A stretch of DNA of 64,000 bases, taken from the NCBI GenBank assembly GCA_902826635.1, contig CADEFQ010000011.1, positions 22,615 to 86,614 of the forward strand, in the 5' to 3' direction. Made by a program: the position numbers and the translations under genes. The DNA comes from an uncultured Pseudomonadota bacterium (GTDB taxonomy: Bacteria > Pseudomonadota > Gammaproteobacteria > Steroidobacterales > Steroidobacteraceae). This document shows positions 51,016-60,645 of this stretch, one piece after another. The notes beneath the pieces were generated by a model. The model was not told where the DNA came from, searched no databases, and saw only the letters and a program-made list of their open reading frames with translations. Positions within the stretch are counted from its first letter, which is position 1. Every line of letters begins with the position of its first letter.

Positions 51016-52791
51016 ATGCCCGCCGCTACCGCCGTGCCCTCCGTTGCCACCGAGCCACGATCACCCGCGGCAGCGCCCCCGCTGTCCGACGCGCAGCTGC
51101 GGCGCCTCGCGGAACTGACGCAGGGCCTCGACGCCGGCGCCCTCCTCTTTGTGTCCGGGTATGCCGCCGGACTCGCCGCTGCCACCCCTCGCGTGCGCGA
51201 GGAGGCGCAAGGACCGCGCGCCACGGTGCTCTACGCCTCGCACACCGGCAACGGGCGTCGCATCGCCGAGCGCCTCGCGGCCACCCTCGAATCGCGCGGG
51301 ATTGCCGCTCGCGCCCTGTCCGCGAGCGACTTCGCACCGCGTGAGCTCGCGAACGAACGCCTGCTCTACCTGATCGCGAGCACCCACGGCGACGGCGACC
51401 CGCCGGAGGGCGCCCGCCCGTTCTACGATTTCCTGCTCGGGCGCAAAGCGCCACGGCTCGAGCAACTGCGCTACGCCGTGCTCGCACTCGGGGATTCGAG
51501 CTACCCGAAGTTCTGCGAAGCGGGGCGAATCGCCGACGAGCGCTTCGCCGCGCTCGGCGCGAGCGCGATCGCGAGCCGTATCGACTGCGACGTCGACTAC
51601 GACGCAGCTGCGAGCGCCTGGTCGGAGACGGCCCTTCAGCACGCGCTCGAAACCCTGAAGCCCGGCGCCGACGCACCACGCCTTTCAATCGTGACGCCGC
51701 TTCGGGCCACCGCGCACGGCGTCGCGGTCGCGACCCGCGACGCGCCGGTCGTCGCCGAAGTCCTCACGCGCCAGCTGATCACGGGCCGCGCGAGCGATCA
51801 TCCCGTCACGCATCTCGAGATCGCGGCGCCCGCGGACACACTCGCCTATGCGCCGGGTGACGCGGTCGGCGTGTGGCACCGCAATCCGGACTTCCTGGCC
51901 ACGCGCATCGCCGAGGTTCTGCGGCTCGATCCCGAGGCCCCCGTGACGCTGGGCAACGAGCGGCACACGCTGCGCGAATGGCTGGTCGCACACCGGGAGA
52001 TCACGCGACTCTCCCGCCCCGTGCTCGACGCGCACGGCGATGCGCGTGCCCGCACGGGGGTGCTTCGCGGCTGGCAGGTCATCGATCTCCTCGAAGCGTA
52101 TCCGCCCGAGTGGTCGGCGGAAGCGCTCGTCACGGCCCTGCGGCCGCTTGCGCCGCGCCTGTATTCGATCGCATCGAGCCGAAGCGAGGTGGGCGATGAG
52201 CTGCACCTCACCGTCGCGGCCGTCGACTACACGCGCGATGGCTCGCGCCGAGTCGGTGCGGGTTCGCATCATCTCGCATCGGACGCACCCGCACTGCGAA
52301 TCTACATCGAACCGAATACCCGCTTTCGATTGCCGGCGGACGGCGATCGCGACATCGTGATGATCGGCGCCGGCACCGGGGTGGCGCCCTACCGCGGCTT
52401 CCTGCAGGCGCGCGGCGCCGAGGGGGCACGCGGTCGCAACTGGCTGCTCTTCGGAGCGCGGCGCTTCGCGAGCGACTTCCTTTATCAGGCCGAATGGCTC
52501 GCGGCGCGCAAGCGCGGGCTGCTCCACCGTCTCGACCTTGCGGCGTCGCGCGACCAGGCCGAGAAGGTCTACGTGCAGCATCGCCTGCGTGAGCACGGCG
52601 CCGAACTGTGGCGCTGGATCGCGGGTGGCGCCACGCTTTATGTGTGCGGTGACGCCGCGCGCATGGCGCCGGACGTGCAGGCGGCGCTCCTCGGTGTCGT
52701 GCAGCAGCACGGCGGGCATTCCGATGAATCGGCGCAGGCCTTCCTCAGCGAACTCGTCGCCGAGCGGCGCTATCTGCGGGACGTTTACTGA
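51016..52791 (+). CDS. cysJ: NADPH-sulfite reductase flavoprotein subunit
   Basis: This 591-residue diflavin reductase passes electrons from NADPH to CysI. The N-terminal flavodoxin domain has [39 protein letters not shown] and [12 protein letters not shown]. The FAD domain has [21 protein letters not shown], the NADP domain has [22 protein letters not shown] (in part) and [14 protein letters not shown]. The chain ends in the expected aromatic residue, RRYLRDVY. It is the first gene of a seven-gene plus-strand operon, and cysI starts one base after its stop. Confidence 0.95.
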   Translation: MPAATAVPSVATEPRSPAAAPPLSDAQLRRLAELTQGLDAGALLFVSGYAAGLAAATPRVREEAQGPRATVLYASHTGNGRRIAERLAATLESRGIAARALSASDFAPRELANERLLYLIASTHGDGDPPEGARPFYDFLLGRKAPRLEQLRYAVLALGDSSYPKFCEAGRIADERFAALGASAIASRIDCDVDYDAAASAWSETALQHALETLKPGADAPRLSIVTPLRATAHGVAVATRDAPVVAEVLTRQLITGRASDHPVTHLEIAAPADTLAYAPGDAVGVWHRNPDFLATRIAEVLRLDPEAPVTLGNERHTLREWLVAHREITRLSRPVLDAHGDARARTGVLRGWQVIDLLEAYPPEWSAEALVTALRPLAPRLYSIASSRSEVGDELHLTVAAVDYTRDGSRRVGAGSHHLASDAPALRIYIEPNTRFRLPADGDRDIVMIGAGTGVAPYRGFLQARGAEGARGRNWLLFGARRFASDFLYQAEWLAARKRGLLHRLDLAASRDQAEKVYVQHRLREHGAELWRWIAGGATLYVCGDAARMAPDVQAALLGVVQQHGGHSDESAQAFLSELVAERRYLRDVY

Positions 52792-52792
52792 G

Positions 52793-54478
52793 ATGAGCCG
52801 CGACGCGCCTCTTTCGCCCGTCGAACACATCAAGGCCGCCAGCCGCCGGCTTCGCGGCACGATCGAGTCGAGCCTCGCCGATGCGCCCACCGGCGCGATC
52901 GCCGACGACGACACCCAGCTCCTCAAGTTCCACGGCAGCTACCAGCAGGATGACCGCGACGTGCGCGAGGAGCGGCGCCTGCAGAAGCTTGAACCGGCCT
53001 ACAGTTTCATGATCCGCACGCGCCTGCCGGGGGGCGTGTGCACGACCGCGCAGTGGCTCGCGCTCGATGGACTCGCCCGCACGCACGGCAACGGCACGCT
53101 GCGCCTCACGACCCGCCAGGCATTCCAGTTCCATGGAATCGTGAAGCGCGATCTCAAGGCGACGATTGCCGCGATCAACGCGACGCTGATCGACACGATC
53201 GCGGCCTGCGGCGACGTGAACCGCAACGTGATCGCGAGCGCCAATCCCGTTGAATCGCGCCTGCACGCCGAGGCGTACCAGTGGGCCACGCAGATTTCCG
53301 CGCATCTGCTGCCGCGCACGCGCGCCTACCACGAGATCTGGCTCGGCGAAGAGAAGATCGCCGGTACGCCCGAGGTCGAACCGATCCTCGGCGCGACCTA
53401 TCTGCCGCGCAAGTTCAAGATCGCGCTCGTCGTCCCGCCCGTCAACGACGTCGACGTGTTCGCGCACGACCTCGGCTTCATCGCGATCATCGAAGGCGCT
53501 GGTGCCGGCGGCGGCGTGCCGCGCCTCGCAGGCTTCAATGTCACGGTCGGTGGCGGTCTTGGCGCGACGCACGGTGATGCCACGACCTATCCGCTGCTCG
53601 CACAGGTCGCCGGATTCATCGCCCCGAAAGACACGCTCGCGATCGCCGAGGCCGTCGTCACGACGCAGCGGGACTTTGGCGATCGCAGCAACCGCAAGCG
53701 CGCGCGCCTCAAGTACACGATCGAGGCCATGGGGCTGCCCGCCTTCGTCGCCGAAGTCGAGCGCCGCTCAGGCGTCCGATTTGCTCCCGCCCGCCCGTAC
53801 GCGTTCACGACGAGCGGTGACCGCTTCGGCTGGACGCGGGGTTACGACGGCCGCTGGCACCTGACGCTGCGCATTCCCTCCGGGCGCATCGCCGATCGCG
53901 ACAGCGCCCGACAGCTGACCGGCCTGCGCGCGATCGCGGGTGTGCATCGGGGAGATTTCCGCCTCACGCCGAATCAGAACTTGATCATCGCCAACGTTCC
54001 CGCCGACGCACGCCGTGACATCGACGCACTCGTGCTCGACCACGGCCTCGATCTCTACGCCCGCGCCTCCGGCACGAGCTTGAATGCCCTCGCCTGCGTT
54101 GCGTTGCCGACTTGCCCACTCGCGATGGCGGAGGCCGAGCGCTACCTGCCCGATTTCCTCGCGGCGCTCGAAGCGCGCCTCGCGCACCACGGGCTCGCGC
54201 AGGTGCCGGTGCTGGTGCGCATTTCCGGTTGCCCGAACGGCTGCTCGCGACCGTATCTCGCCGAGGTCGCACTGATCGGCAAGGCACCCGGCCGCTATAA
54301 CCTGCACGTCGGCGGCGATGCCGCCGGCACGCGACTCAATGTGCTCTATCGCGAGAACCTGACTGAGGCCGGGATCCTCGAGGCTCTGGATCCCCTGCTC
54401 TGGCAGTTCGCGAACGAGCGGCTGCCCAACGAACGACTGGGAGATTTCCTGTGGCGCGTGAAGCTGCTGCCCGCGTGA
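52793..54478 (+). CDS. cysI: Sulfite reductase hemoprotein subunit (siroheme and [4Fe-4S])
   Basis: This 561-residue enzyme reduces sulfite to sulfide. Cys ligands for the coupled cluster and siroheme are present in [20 protein letters not shown] (C-x5-C) and [17 protein letters not shown] (C-x3-C). Substrate/siroheme-contact regions include [28 protein letters not shown] and [15 protein letters not shown]. Length is close to E. coli CysI (570). It begins one base after the cysJ stop, and cysH starts inside its stop. The adjacent tetrapyrrole genes supply its siroheme. Confidence 0.96.
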   Translation: MSRDAPLSPVEHIKAASRRLRGTIESSLADAPTGAIADDDTQLLKFHGSYQQDDRDVREERRLQKLEPAYSFMIRTRLPGGVCTTAQWLALDGLARTHGNGTLRLTTRQAFQFHGIVKRDLKATIAAINATLIDTIAACGDVNRNVIASANPVESRLHAEAYQWATQISAHLLPRTRAYHEIWLGEEKIAGTPEVEPILGATYLPRKFKIALVVPPVNDVDVFAHDLGFIAIIEGAGAGGGVPRLAGFNVTVGGGLGATHGDATTYPLLAQVAGFIAPKDTLAIAEAVVTTQRDFGDRSNRKRARLKYTIEAMGLPAFVAEVERRSGVRFAPARPYAFTTSGDRFGWTRGYDGRWHLTLRIPSGRIADRDSARQLTGLRAIAGVHRGDFRLTPNQNLIIANVPADARRDIDALVLDHGLDLYARASGTSLNALACVALPTCPLAMAEAERYLPDFLAALEARLAHHGLAQVPVLVRISGCPNGCSRPYLAEVALIGKAPGRYNLHVGGDAAGTRLNVLYRENLTEAGILEALDPLLWQFANERLPNERLGDFLWRVKLLPA

Positions 54479-55230
54479 AAGCGACCGTGCCAGCGGCGAA
54501 CGACGTCGCGCGGCTCATCGCGCGCGCACGCGACGGTGACGCCCGCGCGCTCGACGCGTTGAACGCAGCGTTGGCGCCGCTGCCCGCGACCGGCCGGCTC
54601 ACGTTCGCGCTCGATCATCTGCCGGGCGCGCACGTCCTGTCCTCGAGCTTCGGCGCACAGGCGGCGGTGGCGCTGCATCTAACGACGCAGGTCGCGCCCG
54701 ACGTTCCGGTCGTGCTGGTCGACACCGGCTATCTCTTTCCGGAAACCTACCGCTTCGTCGATGAGCTCACGCTGCGGCTCCGGCTCAACCTGCATGTCGC
54801 CCATCCGGCCGTGTCAGCGGCGTGGATCGAGGCGCGCCACGGCAAGCTGTGGGAGAACGGCGTCGAGGGGCTCGACCACTACGGCCAGATCGTCAAGGTT
54901 GAGCCGATGCAGCGCGCACTCGATCAGCTCGGTGCGGGTACCTGGATCTCGGGTCTGCGGCGTGTGCAATCGGAGAGCCGCGCCGCAGCGCCCTTCCTGA
55001 CACTGCACGGCGCGCGCTTCAAGCTGCACCCGATCGCCGACTGGACCGACCGCGACGTCGGCCTCTATCTCAAGCAGCACGCGCTGCCCTACCACCCGCT
55101 GTGGGACAAGGGCTATGTGTCGATCGGCGACTGGCACACGACGCGCTCGCTCGCCGAGGCCGGCAGCCTCGAAGGCACTCGCTTCTTCGGCCTGAAGCGC
55201 GAGTGCGGCCTGCACGGGCTCGAGGGGTAG
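54475..55230 (+). CDS. cysH: Phosphoadenosine phosphosulfate reductase
   Basis: This protein of about 251 residues reduces PAPS to sulfite with thioredoxin. The PP-loop-like [51 protein letters not shown] and the C-terminal catalytic RECGLHG are intact. The [4Fe-4S] cysteine pairs of APS reductases are missing, so PAPS is the substrate, which matches the CysC domain in cysNC. I use the GTG that overlaps the cysI stop; a GTG eight codons earlier is also possible. Confidence 0.94.
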   Translation: MKATVPAANDVARLIARARDGDARALDALNAALAPLPATGRLTFALDHLPGAHVLSSSFGAQAAVALHLTTQVAPDVPVVLVDTGYLFPETYRFVDELTLRLRLNLHVAHPAVSAAWIEARHGKLWENGVEGLDHYGQIVKVEPMQRALDQLGAGTWISGLRRVQSESRAAAPFLTLHGARFKLHPIADWTDRDVGLYLKQHALPYHPLWDKGYVSIGDWHTTRSLAEAGSLEGTRFFGLKRECGLHGLEG

Positions 55231-55233
55231 GTC

Positions 55234-56751
55234 GTGGTCGCACCGGCAAGCACGCTTCGCACGATCACGATCGGTGCGCGCGCGAGCGCCCTGTCGCGCG
55301 CGCAGGCGCAGCTCGTCGGCAAAGCGCTCGCGGCACACGACCCGCGCCTCGCGATCCGCTACCGGTTCACCACCGCCGCGGGCGATCGGGATCTCGATGC
55401 CTCGCTGCCCGCGCTGCTGCGCGAGGGCGGCTTCACGAGCGAGCTGTCGGGCGCGCTCGAGACCGCGCACATCGACCTCGCGGTGCATTCCTGGAAGGAC
55501 TTGCCGTTCCTCGAGCCGACGCGCACGCGCATTGCGGCGACGCTCGAGCGCGCCGATCCACGCGACCTGCTCCTGGTGCGACGCGACTGGCGCACGGTGC
55601 ACGAGCTGCGCGTGCTGTCGTGCTCGGCGCGCCGCGCGACGAATCTACGTGACTTCCTGCCGTGGGCCCTGCCAGGCGGGGTCGAGCAGGTCTCCTTCCA
55701 GCCCGTGCGCGGCGACGTCCTGCGTCGCCTGCGTACGCTGCTGACGGGCAACGCCGATGCGCTCGTCGTCGCCAAGGCCGCGATCGACCGGCTGCTCGAC
55801 GCGGGCGACGACGCGGCGGCGCGCGGGCAGGTGCGCGCGGCGCTCGCGGCCTGTCGCATCATGGTGTTGCCGCTCACGACGAATCCCGCGGCACCGGCGC
55901 AGGGCGCCCTTGCGATCGAGGTGCGGCGCGATCGGGCCGATCTCGTGGACGCGCTCGCCGCGATCAACCATCAGGCGACCTACGATCGCGTGCTCGAGGA
56001 ACGCGCGCAGCTCGCGGCGACACGGGACGAAGATCATCCGTTCGGCGTCTCGATCGTGCCGATCGACGTCGCGCGCGCCGAAGCCATGTTCATGCGCGGC
56101 GCGCTGCAGGGCACGCCGGTCGAATCAGCACATCTTCGTGGCACGGGCCCCGCGCTGCCCCGCGCGGCGCATCGCGAACAGGTGTGGACCGGTGAGCGCG
56201 CCGGGGCCGCCGCGTGGCGGCGCGTTTCGCTGCCGACCGACAGCGAAACGCTAGTCAGCGAACGTATCGGCCTTCTCGTCGCACGCGCCGATGCGCTACC
56301 GGAGTCCCGCACCATGCCGCCGCAGCAGGTCATCTGGACGGCCGGCCTCGATACCTGGCGCAAGCTCGCCGCGCGCAGCCACTGGGTGAGCGGCACGGAC
56401 GAAAGCCTCGGCGAAACGGGCGCACGGGCGGCGCGGCACCTCTTCCCGCAGGTCGAGCGCTGGGTGAAGCTCTCGCACACGGCGGGCTACGACTCGCCGT
56501 ACTCGACGCGCGTCGCGACCTATCGGCTCGAGCGCGTCGCGCCGCTCGAGGATATCCGGCGCCACACTCATTTCTATTGGCGCAGCGGCTCGCAGTTCCT
56601 CGAGTACTTTCGCGCCAACCCGCGGCTGCGCGATGCCTGGCACGGCTGCGGCCCCGGCAACACGCTCGCGATGATCCGCGCGACGATCGGCGCCGAGCGC
56701 GTCCGCGCGCATCTCTCGGCCGGGCAGTTTCTCGCCGCGGCAGGAGGCTGA
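55234..56751 (+). CDS. HemC-like (hydroxymethylbilane synthase) protein fused to a HemD-like domain, lacking the cofactor cysteine
   Basis: This 505-residue protein should make uroporphyrinogen III from porphobilinogen. Residues 1-300 follow HemC order: IGARASALSRAQAQLVGK, EGGFTSELSGALETA, DLAVHSWKDLPF, SCSARRATNL, FQPVRGDVLRRLRTL, AQGALAIEVRR and LEERAQLA. The substrate-binding Arg pairs and the catalytic Asp (in HSWKD) are kept. The loop that normally reads GGCxxPxG is TRDEDHPFG here (residues 263-271), so the dipyrromethane-anchoring Cys is replaced by an acidic residue. Residues about 330-505 resemble HemD (VIWTAGLDTWRKLA, YWRSGSQFLEYF, HGCGPGNTLAMIRATIG). It lies between cysH and hemB. 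Confidence 0.75.
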   Translation: MVAPASTLRTITIGARASALSRAQAQLVGKALAAHDPRLAIRYRFTTAAGDRDLDASLPALLREGGFTSELSGALETAHIDLAVHSWKDLPFLEPTRTRIAATLERADPRDLLLVRRDWRTVHELRVLSCSARRATNLRDFLPWALPGGVEQVSFQPVRGDVLRRLRTLLTGNADALVVAKAAIDRLLDAGDDAAARGQVRAALAACRIMVLPLTTNPAAPAQGALAIEVRRDRADLVDALAAINHQATYDRVLEERAQLAATRDEDHPFGVSIVPIDVARAEAMFMRGALQGTPVESAHLRGTGPALPRAAHREQVWTGERAGAAAWRRVSLPTDSETLVSERIGLLVARADALPESRTMPPQQVIWTAGLDTWRKLAARSHWVSGTDESLGETGARAARHLFPQVERWVKLSHTAGYDSPYSTRVATYRLERVAPLEDIRRHTHFYWRSGSQFLEYFRANPRLRDAWHGCGPGNTLAMIRATIGAERVRAHLSAGQFLAAAGG

Positions 56752-56755
56752 GACG

Positions 56756-57811
56756 ATGCTCGATCGAGTCACCCGCGCGCCTGCTGCTACTATCGGTCAC
56801 GCGACCGCCGTCGGTGCCGTGACCGCCACCGGCGACGCGACGGTGCCGCCGCGGCGCCTGCAGCGCCTGCGCCGGACCGCGCCGCTGCGCGATCTCGTCG
56901 CCGAAGTCGGCTTCACCCAAAGCCAGCTGATCCAGCCGCTGTTTCTCGTCGAAAATGCGGCCGACACCGGGCCCATCCCCGGCCTGCCCGGCAATGTACG
57001 CCTCACCCGTGAGTCTGCACTCGCGCAGCTCGATGCGGACCTCGCGGCGGGCGCGCGGCAATTCATTCTGTTTCCCGTGCCCGCGCGCAAGCACGTGCGC
57101 GACTTCGACCCCGGCTTCGCGTGCGACACCATCGCCGCGCTGCGCCGCCGCGCCGGGAACGACGCCAGCCTCTGGCTCGACACCTGCCTCTGCAGCTACA
57201 CGGCGGATGGCCACTGCTGCCTGCACGATACGCGCGGCCAGCAGGACCTCCCCGCAACCCTCGATGCGCTCGTGGAACTCGCGCTGCAGTACGTCGCCGC
57301 GGGCGCCGATGGCATCGCGCCGAGCGACATGAACGACGGCCGCGTCGCGGCGCTGCGCCTCGCGCTCGATGCGGCCGGCCATGATCTCGTGCCGATCATG
57401 AGCTACAGCGCAAAGTTCGCGAGCCAGCTCTACGGCCCGTTCCGCGGCGCCGCGCACTCGGCGCCGACGCATGGCGATCGGCGCCGCTACCAGATCGACG
57501 TGCGCGCGCGGCGCGACGCCCTCGCGAGTTCGCAGCGCTGCGCCGCCGAGGGCGCCGATCTGCTGATGGTGAAGCCGGGCATGAGCTCGCTCGATTTGAT
57601 CCAGCCGATTGCGGACGCGACCGGGCTCGCGGTGGGCGCCTACCAGGTGAGCGGCGAGTACGCGGCGCTTGCGCTGCTCGCCCGCGAGGGCTTCGCCGAC
57701 TTCGACGCCGCGCTGCTCGAGAGCTGGTACGCCCTGCGTCGCGGCGGTGCGGCTTTCATCATCACTTACGGCGCGCGGCTCGGCCGCACGCTTGGACTTG
57801 CGGCGAGGTAG
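56756..57811 (+). CDS. hemB: Porphobilinogen synthase (delta-aminolevulinate dehydratase)
   Basis: This 351-residue enzyme condenses two aminolevulinates to porphobilinogen. The Cys cluster for zinc is DTCLCSYTADGHC, the first Schiff-base Lys is in MSYSAKFASQLYGPFR and the second in LLMVKPGMSSLDLI. GAYQVSGEYAAL and LRRGGAAFIITYGA close the barrel. The N-terminal about 35 residues are a poorly conserved extension. The sequence is divergent from standard HemB but keeps every catalytic residue visible. It starts 4 bp after the hemC-like gene and is 2 bp before the hemA gene, so it is tightly operonic. Confidence 0.88.
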   Translation: MLDRVTRAPAATIGHATAVGAVTATGDATVPPRRLQRLRRTAPLRDLVAEVGFTQSQLIQPLFLVENAADTGPIPGLPGNVRLTRESALAQLDADLAAGARQFILFPVPARKHVRDFDPGFACDTIAALRRRAGNDASLWLDTCLCSYTADGHCCLHDTRGQQDLPATLDALVELALQYVAAGADGIAPSDMNDGRVAALRLALDAAGHDLVPIMSYSAKFASQLYGPFRGAAHSAPTHGDRRRYQIDVRARRDALASSQRCAAEGADLLMVKPGMSSLDLIQPIADATGLAVGAYQVSGEYAALALLAREGFADFDAALLESWYALRRGGAAFIITYGARLGRTLGLAAR

Positions 57812-57813
57812 CC

Positions 57814-59022
57814 ATGTTCGACTTCCAGGGCTTCTTCGAGAGCGCCAACGCGAAACTGCGCCGCGAGCATCATTACCGCGTCTTCCGCGAACTGCGCCGC
57901 GCGCGCGGTCGCTTTCCGCACGCTGAATGGCGTGCGCCCGACGGCAGCTGGCGCGAAGTCACCGTCTGGTGCAGCAACGACTACCTCGGCATGAGCCAGC
58001 ACCCGGTGGTGCTCGAGGCCGCACGGGCGGCGCTCGATCACTACGGCGCGGGCGCCGGCGGCACGCGCAACATCTCCGGCACCACCGACCTCCTCGTCGC
58101 GCTCGAGCACGAGCTCGCCGACTGGCACGCGAAGAACGCCGCGCTGCTCCTCTCCTCGGGCTACGTCGCCAACGACACGACCCTCGCGACGCTCGCTCGC
58201 GCGCTGCCGAACTGCACCGTCTTCTCCGACGCCGCGAACCACGCCTCGATGATCCAGGGCATCCGCGCGAGCCGGCAGAGCTGCCGCGTGTTCCGCCATA
58301 ACGACGCCGCGCATCTCGATGAGCTGCTGTCCGCCCACGACCCTTCGGCGCCGAAGCTCGTCGCCTTCGAGTCGCTCTATTCGATGGACGGCGACATCGC
58401 GCCGCTCGCCGAGCTGCTCGCGGTCGCGAAGCGCCACGGCGCGCTGAGCTTCGTCGACGAGACGCATGCGGTCGGCGTCCACGGCCCGCGCGGCGGCGGG
58501 CTGCTCGAGGCGCAGGGCCTCCTCGGCGAAGTCGACATCGTGCAGGGCGGGCTCGGCAAGGGCGTGGGCGTCGTGGGCGGCTTCGTCACGGGCACCGCCG
58601 CGATCATCGACTTCGTGCGCAGTCACGCGCCCGGGTTCATTTTCACGACGGCGCTGCCCCCGCATGTCGCCGCCGCGGCGCTTGCCTCGATACGCCATCT
58701 CAAGGCTAGCGGCGCGGAGCGCGCAGCCCTCGTGGCGCGCGTCGCGAGCGTGCGCGCCGCACTTCGCGCGGCGCGCGTGCCGATCGCACCGACGCCAAGC
58801 CAGATTCTGCCGCTGATCGTCGGTGACGCCGCGGCCTGCCGCGCGCTCGCCGATGACCTCGTAGAGGCGCACGGGATCTATCTGCAGGCCATCGTCTTCC
58901 CCACCGTGCCGCGCGATGCGGCGCGCCTGCGAATCACACCGGGGCCACGGCACACGGATGCCGATGAAGCGCGGCTCGTCGCGGCGCTGGCGGGCGCGTA
59001 CGCGCGTCGACAGGCCGCCTGA
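57814..59022 (+). CDS. hemA: 5-aminolevulinate synthase (ALAS, C4/Shemin pathway)
   Basis: This 402-residue PLP enzyme makes aminolevulinate from glycine and succinyl-CoA. It matches alphaproteobacterial HemA: WCSNDYLGMSQHPVVLEAA, GAGAGGTRNISGTTDLLVALE (in parts), SDAANHASMIQGIR, VAFESLYSMDGDIAPLAE, VDETHAVGVHGPRGGG and the PLP Lys in GGLGKGVGVVGGF. The HAPGFIFTTALPP and IVFPTVPRDAARLRITPGP regions favour ALAS over KBL or BioF. ALAS is unusual in a gammaproteobacterium, which normally uses glutamyl-tRNA. The stop is 7 bp before cysG. Confidence 0.88.
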   Translation: MFDFQGFFESANAKLRREHHYRVFRELRRARGRFPHAEWRAPDGSWREVTVWCSNDYLGMSQHPVVLEAARAALDHYGAGAGGTRNISGTTDLLVALEHELADWHAKNAALLLSSGYVANDTTLATLARALPNCTVFSDAANHASMIQGIRASRQSCRVFRHNDAAHLDELLSAHDPSAPKLVAFESLYSMDGDIAPLAELLAVAKRHGALSFVDETHAVGVHGPRGGGLLEAQGLLGEVDIVQGGLGKGVGVVGGFVTGTAAIIDFVRSHAPGFIFTTALPPHVAAAALASIRHLKASGAERAALVARVASVRAALRAARVPIAPTPSQILPLIVGDAAACRALADDLVEAHGIYLQAIVFPTVPRDAARLRITPGPRHTDADEARLVAALAGAYARRQAA

Positions 59023-59029
59023 GCCGCGC

Positions 59030-60466
59030 ATGCGCTACTTTCCGGTGTTTCTCGATCTGCAGGGCCGCGACGTCCTCGTCGTGGGCGGTGGCGCGGTCGC
59101 GCTGCGCAAGGCGGAGACCCTGCGCTCGGCGGGGGCGCGCGTCACGGTCATCGGGGAATCGATCCATGACGAGCTGCGTGCGCGCGCCGCACGCGGCGAG
59201 ATCGCGCTCGTCGAGCGCTGTTTTGCAGCCAGTGATGTCGCGGCGCCGTGGCTGATCGTCGCCGCCACGAACTCGCGTGACGTCAATGCCGAAGTCGCCC
59301 GGGCCGCGCAGGCAGCGCGTATTCCCTGCAATGTCGTGGATGACCGCGAACTTTCCAGCTGCATCATGCCGGCGATCATCGATCGCTCACCGGTGCAGAT
59401 CGCCGTTTCGACGGGCGGCACCTCGCCGGTGCTCGCGCGCCTCATCCGCGAACGGCTCGAGGCGCTCCTCGACGAATCGCTCGGACCCCTTGCGCGGTTC
59501 GCCGACCGCTGGCGCGCGACCGCGCGCCAAGTGCTAGCGAACGTCACCGCGCGCCGCCAGTATTTCTCATGGCTGCTCACCGGGCCCGCGGCAAGCGCGA
59601 TCCGTGCCCGGCGCGGCGCCGACGCGGACCGCCTCGCCACGCGCGAGCTCGCACGCCGCAGACGCCTCGCCGATCGCGACGCCGCTCTGGCCGAGGGCTC
59701 ACCGGCCGCTGGCCATGTCTCGCTCGTCGGTGCCGGACCGGGCGATCCGGGCTTGCTCACGCTCAAGGGACTTCGCGCACTGCAGGAGGCCGATGTCGTC
59801 ATCCACGATCGTCTTGCGTCCCCCGACGTGCTCGAACTCGCCCGGCGCGACGCGGAGCGGATCGATGCCGGCAAGCGCCCTGGAGCGGGCGCGACGCAGT
59901 CTGGGATCAACGCACTGCTCGTCGAGCACGCGCGCCGCGGCCGGCGGGTCGTGCGTCTGAAGGGCGGCGATCCGTTCATCTTCGGTCGCGGCGGCGAGGA
60001 GATCGATGCGCTGCGCGCGGCAGGAATCAGTTTCGATGTCATACCGGGTATCACTGCTGCGGTCGCCGCCGGCGCCTATGCCGCCATCCCCCTGACCGAC
60101 CGGCGGCACGCACAGGCCGTGCGCCTGATCACCGGCAACGACGCTGCCGTCCTCGACGCCTTCGATTTCTCCGACGTCGCCGCCGGGCGCGAGACGCTCG
60201 CAGTCTACATGGGGGTCGCGCAACTGCCGGCGCTACGCGAGCGCCTTTTGCGCGCGGGAGCGCCGCCCGCATTGCACGTCGCGATCGTCGAGAACTCGAG
60301 TCGCGCGAATCAGCGCGTGGTGGCGACCACAGTCGATGACCTCGCCGCCGCGGCCGCCGCGCACCGCGTCTCCTCGCCCGCGGTCACGCTGGTGGGCTCC
60401 GTGACAGCGTCGGCGACAGCGACTTCGGTCGAGAGTGCGCCGAAACCGATTGTTTTGAATGCCTAA
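59030..60466 (+). CDS. cysG: Siroheme synthase (uroporphyrinogen-III methyltransferase / precorrin-2 dehydrogenase / sirohydrochlorin ferrochelatase)
   Basis: This 478-residue trifunctional enzyme converts uroporphyrinogen III to siroheme. Residues about 1-150 are the Met8-like NAD dehydrogenase/ferrochelatase: DVLVVGGGAVALRKAETL, NVVDDRELSSCIMPAI (catalytic Asp) and IAVSTGGTSPVLARLIRERLE. A dimerisation helix region follows. Residues about 220-450 are the SAM methyltransferase: LVGAGPGDPGLLTLKGL, VVIHDRLA, VVRLKGGDPFIFGRGGEE and ITAAVAAGAYAAIPLTDR. Length and order match E. coli CysG. It is the last gene of the sulfite reductase operon. Confidence 0.95.
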   Translation: MRYFPVFLDLQGRDVLVVGGGAVALRKAETLRSAGARVTVIGESIHDELRARAARGEIALVERCFAASDVAAPWLIVAATNSRDVNAEVARAAQAARIPCNVVDDRELSSCIMPAIIDRSPVQIAVSTGGTSPVLARLIRERLEALLDESLGPLARFADRWRATARQVLANVTARRQYFSWLLTGPAASAIRARRGADADRLATRELARRRRLADRDAALAEGSPAAGHVSLVGAGPGDPGLLTLKGLRALQEADVVIHDRLASPDVLELARRDAERIDAGKRPGAGATQSGINALLVEHARRGRRVVRLKGGDPFIFGRGGEEIDALRAAGISFDVIPGITAAVAAGAYAAIPLTDRRHAQAVRLITGNDAAVLDAFDFSDVAAGRETLAVYMGVAQLPALRERLLRAGAPPALHVAIVENSSRANQRVVATTVDDLAAAAAAHRVSSPAVTLVGSVTASATATSVESAPKPIVLNA

Positions 60467-60609
60467 ACTTTAGGCCGCAAATCTAGGTACCTCGAAATGT
60501 ACCTCGGAAACTCCCGTCCAGAGCCTTGGCAGACCTTCCCGGTTCAGGCGTCTCTCGGCGCCAGTGCAAATTGCAACTCAAGAACGCAAGCAGGCTGCTA
60601 TGCAAATAC

Positions 60610-60638
60610 TTGTATGTGTATACAGATATTGATATATT
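60610..60638 (+). promoter_or_regulatory. Promoter and overlapping operator-like palindrome of the toxin-antitoxin pair
   Basis: TTGTAT (60610-60615) and TATATT (60633-60638) are separated by exactly 17 bases and resemble a sigma-70 -35/-10 pair. TGTAT...ATACA (60611-60624) is a 5-bp palindrome over the -35, where the antitoxin would bind. The GTG start at 60646 is only 7 bases after the -10, implying a leaderless transcript. The region is much richer in A+T than its surroundings. Confidence 0.6.
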
Positions 60639-60645
60639 GTGCCGC

